NCBI RefSeq assembly: GCF_002575655.3
Contig: NC_053040.3
Location: 157,481,148 to 157,545,147, forward strand
DNA from: Aegilops tauschii subsp. strangulata
Lineage: Eukaryota > Streptophyta > Magnoliopsida > Poales > Poaceae
Length of the DNA stretch: 64,000 bases
Direction: 5' to 3'
The translations under genes and the position numbers were made by a program. The notes below the pieces were generated by a model. The model worked only from the letters and a program-made list of their open reading frames with translations, did not search any database and was not told the origin of the DNA. Numbering within the stretch: position 1 is the stretch's first letter; each line of letters starts with the position of its first letter. Of this stretch, positions 60,467 through 64,000 are shown in pieces.

Positions 60467-60612
60467 TGCTGCTGTCCAGTACATTTTTTGCTCAACTTGC
60501 TGCTGTCCAGTACACGTTTTTGTTCAAATTGCTGCTGTCCAATACATGATTTTGTTCAAATTGCTGCTGTCCAATACATGATTTTGTTCAAATTGCTGCT
60601 GTCCAGTACATA
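60467..60612 (+). repeat. Tandem repeat, about 32-33 bp unit, five copies
   Basis: The unit TGCTGCTGTCCAATACATGA plus TTTTGTTCAAAT recurs at 60467, 60499, 60531, 60563 and 60595 approximately, with the middle copies most alike. Confidence 0.88.
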
Positions 60613-60646
60613 TTTGCAATCTATGGTGATGTGTAATATTTTTGAT

Positions 60647-60741
60647 AGCCTCTCCCTCCTCGCCGCCTCCTTCAACCGCCTCCTCTCATCTCACGGAAAC
60701 AAACAGGGGAAAACCAACCAGAGAGCTTCACCCAGCGCGCG
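60647..60741 (+). promoter_or_regulatory. Remaining native 5' leader of NUG2, unit 2
   Basis: These 95 CT-rich bases are the only stretch of the original upstream DNA still contiguous with the ATG at 60742. They match unit 1 from about 31382. Confidence 0.7.
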
Positions 60742-63700
60742 ATGGGGAAGAAGAAAGAGCGGTCAGTGAATGTGTCGGGCAAGCCCCGTCACTCTCTCGA
60801 CGTCAACCGCCCCAATGACAAGAAGGGTGCTGGCGGCGGCGGCGCCGCCGGCGGGAGCCGGTCCGCGGCCACGGTGCGGCGGCTCAAGATGTACAAACTA
60901 AGGCCCATGAGGGACCGCGGTGGGAAGATCGTCAAGCACGACCTCCAGTCCAAGGAGCTCCCCAACACCCGCATCGAGCCTGACCGCCGGTGGTTCGGTG
61001 AGCAAATCCCCCTACCTCTCTGTTTGTTTTTCTAGTTGCGCACTTGATCGATGCCCTTAAGATACGAGGGCAGGTAATTACGTTGCTGTTGATTTGGATC
61101 AAGTAGGGATGTGTACACTTTTACAGCGTGTTTGGTAGATTAAGGGAAAGGGAATGGGAATTTATGAGAGGGAGTTGTCTGAGGGATTAGACTTGGGAAG
61201 TGAACTATTAGTCCCAATCCCATGTTTGCTGTGGTCTTGGAAATAATTTGTGGAATAATTATCATGAACAAAGGAAAAGGAAGGGGACACGTAAATGATG
61301 AAACCAATCTGTAACATGTGAAGCCAGGAAAAAAATTTGAAAGGAAAATTGATCTGCATCGGTTTGTAAATGGAAAGATAAAGAATCAAACTCTGTTGCT
61401 AGCAAAATCTGAATGTATGTATTGAAAAAACAGATGGGATGCAACTTGCTGCTTGGCTGAGATGTACTCGTGCCTGGCGTTGCATCTACAGATTAGGGAG
61501 CAGTTAGCTCGCCGATTTATTTGGAGGAAAAATGATACTGCCGCAACTATTTAGTTAGGATTCCTGTAGAGCTTTTTCTTTCGCTACGTGAGCTGGGCCA
61601 ACAAATCTGCAACAATTTTTCTTAAACATCAACTCCCATTCCTTCGTTGAATTACCAGGGCCCCCCTAGGGAAGAGATCGATGGGAGTTGGGCCTACTAA
61701 TTCCCTTGCCACTTCCCTTCTTAATTCCCAAGTCCCTGATCCAATCAAGAGATTTTATGTCTCACCCATCTGAAACTCCCATTCCCTAGCTCCAACCCCC
61801 CCAATCAAACGTGCTGTTAGGAGCAGTCGGGAGCTTGATAGATGTACGAGGAGAGCAGAGAAGATGTTATGGTTTCATTTTTGTATCCAGTTAGTAGTGT
61901 AGCAATTACCATGCCTAAAGCTCTTTTGCTGATTAGAGTCTGTCTGAGTACTGATTGGCTCAAGTAATTGCTAAGACACAGTACATATAGTGAACTTGGT
62001 GGGTGATACATCAGATCGTCTACATAACAGTTGGTAAATTCAAACTTTGTTATGATGTATGCTGGATTGAATTTGTTATACTGTCACAGGATGTGCAGTG
62101 CAGATGATTGACGATTAAATTTGTATACGAATTTATTCCATTATAAGCCTGGTGGTGTAACAGTGAATGTTGATTGTATTATTCTGCCTCTTTGGTTATC
62201 ACAGGAAATACACGAGTTATCAATCAGAAAGAACTTGAATATTTCAGGCAAGAACTCCAGGCACGGCTTACAAATAACTACAGTGTGTTACTGAAATCTA
62301 AACAGCTGCCACTATCGCTTTTGCAGGATCATCAGAAGGTAAACACTTATGTATACTTCTATCATCCTGACATTGATTTTGCACGTGCAGCTCATGGAGT
62401 ATTAGTGTATGTGACTGACACTATTTTGCTGAAACTAGTGTTTAACTTAATTACTTGTACTCCTGGGTTCAATTTTATTTTTGGTTAAATAGCTTGGAAC
62501 CTTCCACATTATTGTGAAGTATCATATTGTAATATGATTTTTCTACTCACATATGTTCGCTCATGTTGATTATACAGCAAGCTCGTGCACATCTTCTTGA
62601 CACTGAGCCTTTTGAGCATGCCTTTGGACCAAAGGGCAAGCGTAAACGACCAAAACTATCCAGTCTTGATTATGAATCTCTAATAAAGAAAGCTGATGAT
62701 TCTCAAGGTACGAGTCAGAGCAATTAGCTTTAAGATTGGTCTCCAGTTCTGGAGCTAGAGCCGAATATGTCATTCAACTTTGCATGCATATTACAAAGAA
62801 ATCTGGCCTACTGGCTGTTCATCTGCTACTGTATATGACAAAGAATAAGTGTGTCAGTCTTAAGAAGTTCCATATAATTTTCTAAAGTAATATTTAATTG
62901 CATGAAGTTGCATGTATTATTTGTCAAGGATAGCTGTGTATCTTGGTAAACTTTTATTTTGTGCTTTTTAGATGCGTTTGAGGAAAAACATGCTTCATCA
63001 AAGTTGCCAAAGGATGAAGAGGAAGATGGCTTAAGGGATCTAGTCAGGCATAATATGTTTGAGAAGGGACAAAGCAAAAGAATTTGGGGTGAACTTTATA
63101 AAGTTCTTGACTCTTCAGATGTTGTTGTGCAGGTCAGTGTTACACAATGTGGTGACCCCATCAGAGTTACTCTTCACTATGTAATCAATAGAATTTCTGT
63201 GCATGTAGGTATTGTTTTAAATTAGTATCTGTATATATTGATTGCTTAAATTGTTATTTCTTCCACAGGTGTTGGATGCCAGGGATCCAATGGGCACGAG
63301 ATGCTACCATCTGGAGAAACATCTGAAGGAGAATGCCAAGCACAAACACCTGGTATTCTTACTAAATAAGGTATCATTTTAAGTTGTGCTCTTAGTGCAA
63401 ATGTTGATTGTTTACCTGTTGCAATGCATTACAACACAATGATGATTGGGCACATTTCATTTGTTGTTCAGTGTGATCTAATACCTGCTTGGGCAACAAA
63501 AGGGTGGTTGCGTACTCTATCGAGGGACTATCCCACCCTAGCATTCCATGCAAGCATCAACAAGTCATTTGGAAAAGTAAGTGAGTTTTTTTTTATATTG
63601 TGTTATGATTGTTGTGCTCCTTTATAGTGTGCACTTATACTTTTGAACCACTTCCAGGGATCTCTTCTTTCAGTATTAAGGCAGTTTGCCCGTTTGAGGA

Positions 63701-64000
63701 GTGACAAGCAAGCCATATCTGTTGGATTTGTTGGATATCCCAACGTTGGGAAGTCCTCAGTTATCAACACATTACGCTCCAAGACTGTAATTGTCTTTTC
63801 TTTCTTGTCCTTTAGATGACAAAATTTTTAGGAAAAATTTCTGATGAATTTTTATATACCTGTAGGTTTGCAAGGTAGCTCCCATTCCTGGGGAGACTAA
63901 GGTGTGGCAATACATCACCATGACTAAAAGAATCTTCTTAATTGATTGCCCTGGGGTTGTGTACCAAAACAATGATACAGAGACTGATGTAGTTCTTAAG
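60742..64000 (+). CDS. NUG2: Nuclear/nucleolar GTPase 2 (NUG2/NOG2), open copy, 3' end beyond window
   Basis: Eight exons: 60742-60997, 62205-62338, 62578-62707, 62972-63132, 63269-63370, 63472-63576, 63658-63786 and 63866 to beyond 64000. All introns are GT/AG and phases agree, giving 384 codons of an expected 520 or more. The start is [20 protein letters not shown]. The YlqF/YawG-type circularly permuted GTPase order is visible: G4 as NK|CDL across the exon 5/6 junction (residues 260-264), then G1 GYPNVGKSS (about 322-330), G2 PGETK and G3 DCPG. The family (yeast Nog2, human GNL2) acts in the nucleolus and nucleus on pre-60S ribosomal particles before export. No stop is seen. Its upstream region is displaced by insertions, and intron 1 carries a MITE. 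Confidence 0.95.
61124..61816. mobile_element. PIF/Harbinger-type MITE in NUG2 intron 1
   Basis: About 693 bases begin CAGCGTGTTTGGTAGATTAA and end CCAATCAAACGTGCTG, imperfect inverted ends. They are flanked by TTA on both sides (61121-61123, 61817-61819), while unit 1 has a single TTA at 31856-31858. The TTA target and GTTTGG ends are typical of Harbinger/Tourist elements. Confidence 0.82.

Larger units (their letters stand above)
58990..60646. mobile_element. Composite insertion in the NUG2 5' leader
   Basis: Unit 1 reads AAAACCCT directly into AGCCTCTCC, whereas here 1657 bases intervene. The left part (58990 to about 59900) has two arms with matching order (GCGCAAAAAAA, a box-B-like motif, a gene-end-like run) facing each other around an AT-rich core of repeated GATGAACTTTTTT. 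The right part begins GGGTGTGTTTGGTTGC (59904), as in PIF/Harbinger ends, and has GC-rich leader-like sequence, a donor-like GTATGAAC (60437) and a tandem repeat. No clear target duplication is visible, so it is probably more than one element. Confidence 0.6.
35104..64000 (+). repeat. Segmental duplication unit 2 (right copy; runs off window)
   Basis: This is the second copy of the unit described for 1-33703, expanded by a gypsy element inside a solo LTR (43645-58483), a TIR element (58511-58918), a composite insertion (58990-60646) and a Harbinger-type MITE (61124-61816). None of these is present at the matching places of unit 1, so they arrived after the duplication or were absent from that copy. 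Unit 2 in turn lacks the copia/gypsy nest of unit 1. It keeps the NUG2 exons beyond the point where unit 1 is truncated. Confidence 0.9.

Noticed and set aside
1..64000. CRISPR arrays, bacterial operons, rRNA or organellar insertions
   Set aside because: No direct-repeat/spacer arrays, ribosome-binding-site/operon patterns, or rRNA or plastid/mitochondrial sequence recognised.

Overview
The window is repeat-rich nuclear DNA of a grass, most likely Triticeae (wheat, Aegilops or barley type). The evidence is nested long LTR retrotransposons, an Angela/WIS/BARE-type copia LTR, CACTA subterminal repeats, Stowaway and Harbinger MITEs, a LINE tail, and one spliced plant housekeeping gene. No organellar or bacterial genes, rRNA or CRISPR are visible.

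The backbone is a tandem segmental duplication. Unit 1 (start outside the window, to about 33703) and unit 2 (about 35104 to beyond 64000) carry the same ordered blocks: a LINE tail, the left arm of a Stowaway MITE, a Helitron-like element holding captured gene fragments, the right arm of the same MITE, and a NUG2/NOG2-type nucleolar GTPase gene. The units are joined through a 1.4 kb CACTA 3' end (Ulp1-like protease exons, subterminal repeats, TIR) that abuts a broken NUG2 intron. Each unit therefore acts as the unoccupied control for insertions in the other, which allows many elements to be delimited to the base.

Region by region. 1-1423: LINE tail. 1424-1465 and 31069-31211: split Stowaway. 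1466-31068: Helitron copy 1 with a TATA box and GC-rich leader, ABCG-transporter exons and an unidentified 192-codon exon. It is interrupted by a minus-strand copia-like element (7592-30584, TSD TCTCT) that itself contains a complete plus-strand Ty3/gypsy chromovirus-type element (14831-28157, TSD AGGAG). 31477-33703: NUG2 pseudogene. 33704-35103: CACTA tail. 35104-36970: LINE with a SINE-like insertion. 37015-43413: Helitron copy 2. 43645-58483: a solo LTR split by a young, coding-degenerate gypsy element (43653-55824, TSD AACAT). 58511-58918: TIR element with a 9-bp TSD. 58990-60646: composite insertion. 60742-64000: NUG2 copy with open reading frame, running off the window, with a Harbinger-type MITE in intron 1.

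The only plausible functional host gene is the unit 2 NUG2 copy (384 codons visible, all splice sites canonical), yet its upstream region has been displaced by at least four insertions. The unit 1 copy keeps the uninterrupted upstream DNA but is broken by a stop, a lost splice acceptor and 3' truncation. The transposon proteins are mostly decayed. The 13.3 kb gypsy element is nearly intact apart from one in-frame amber codon before its chromodomain.
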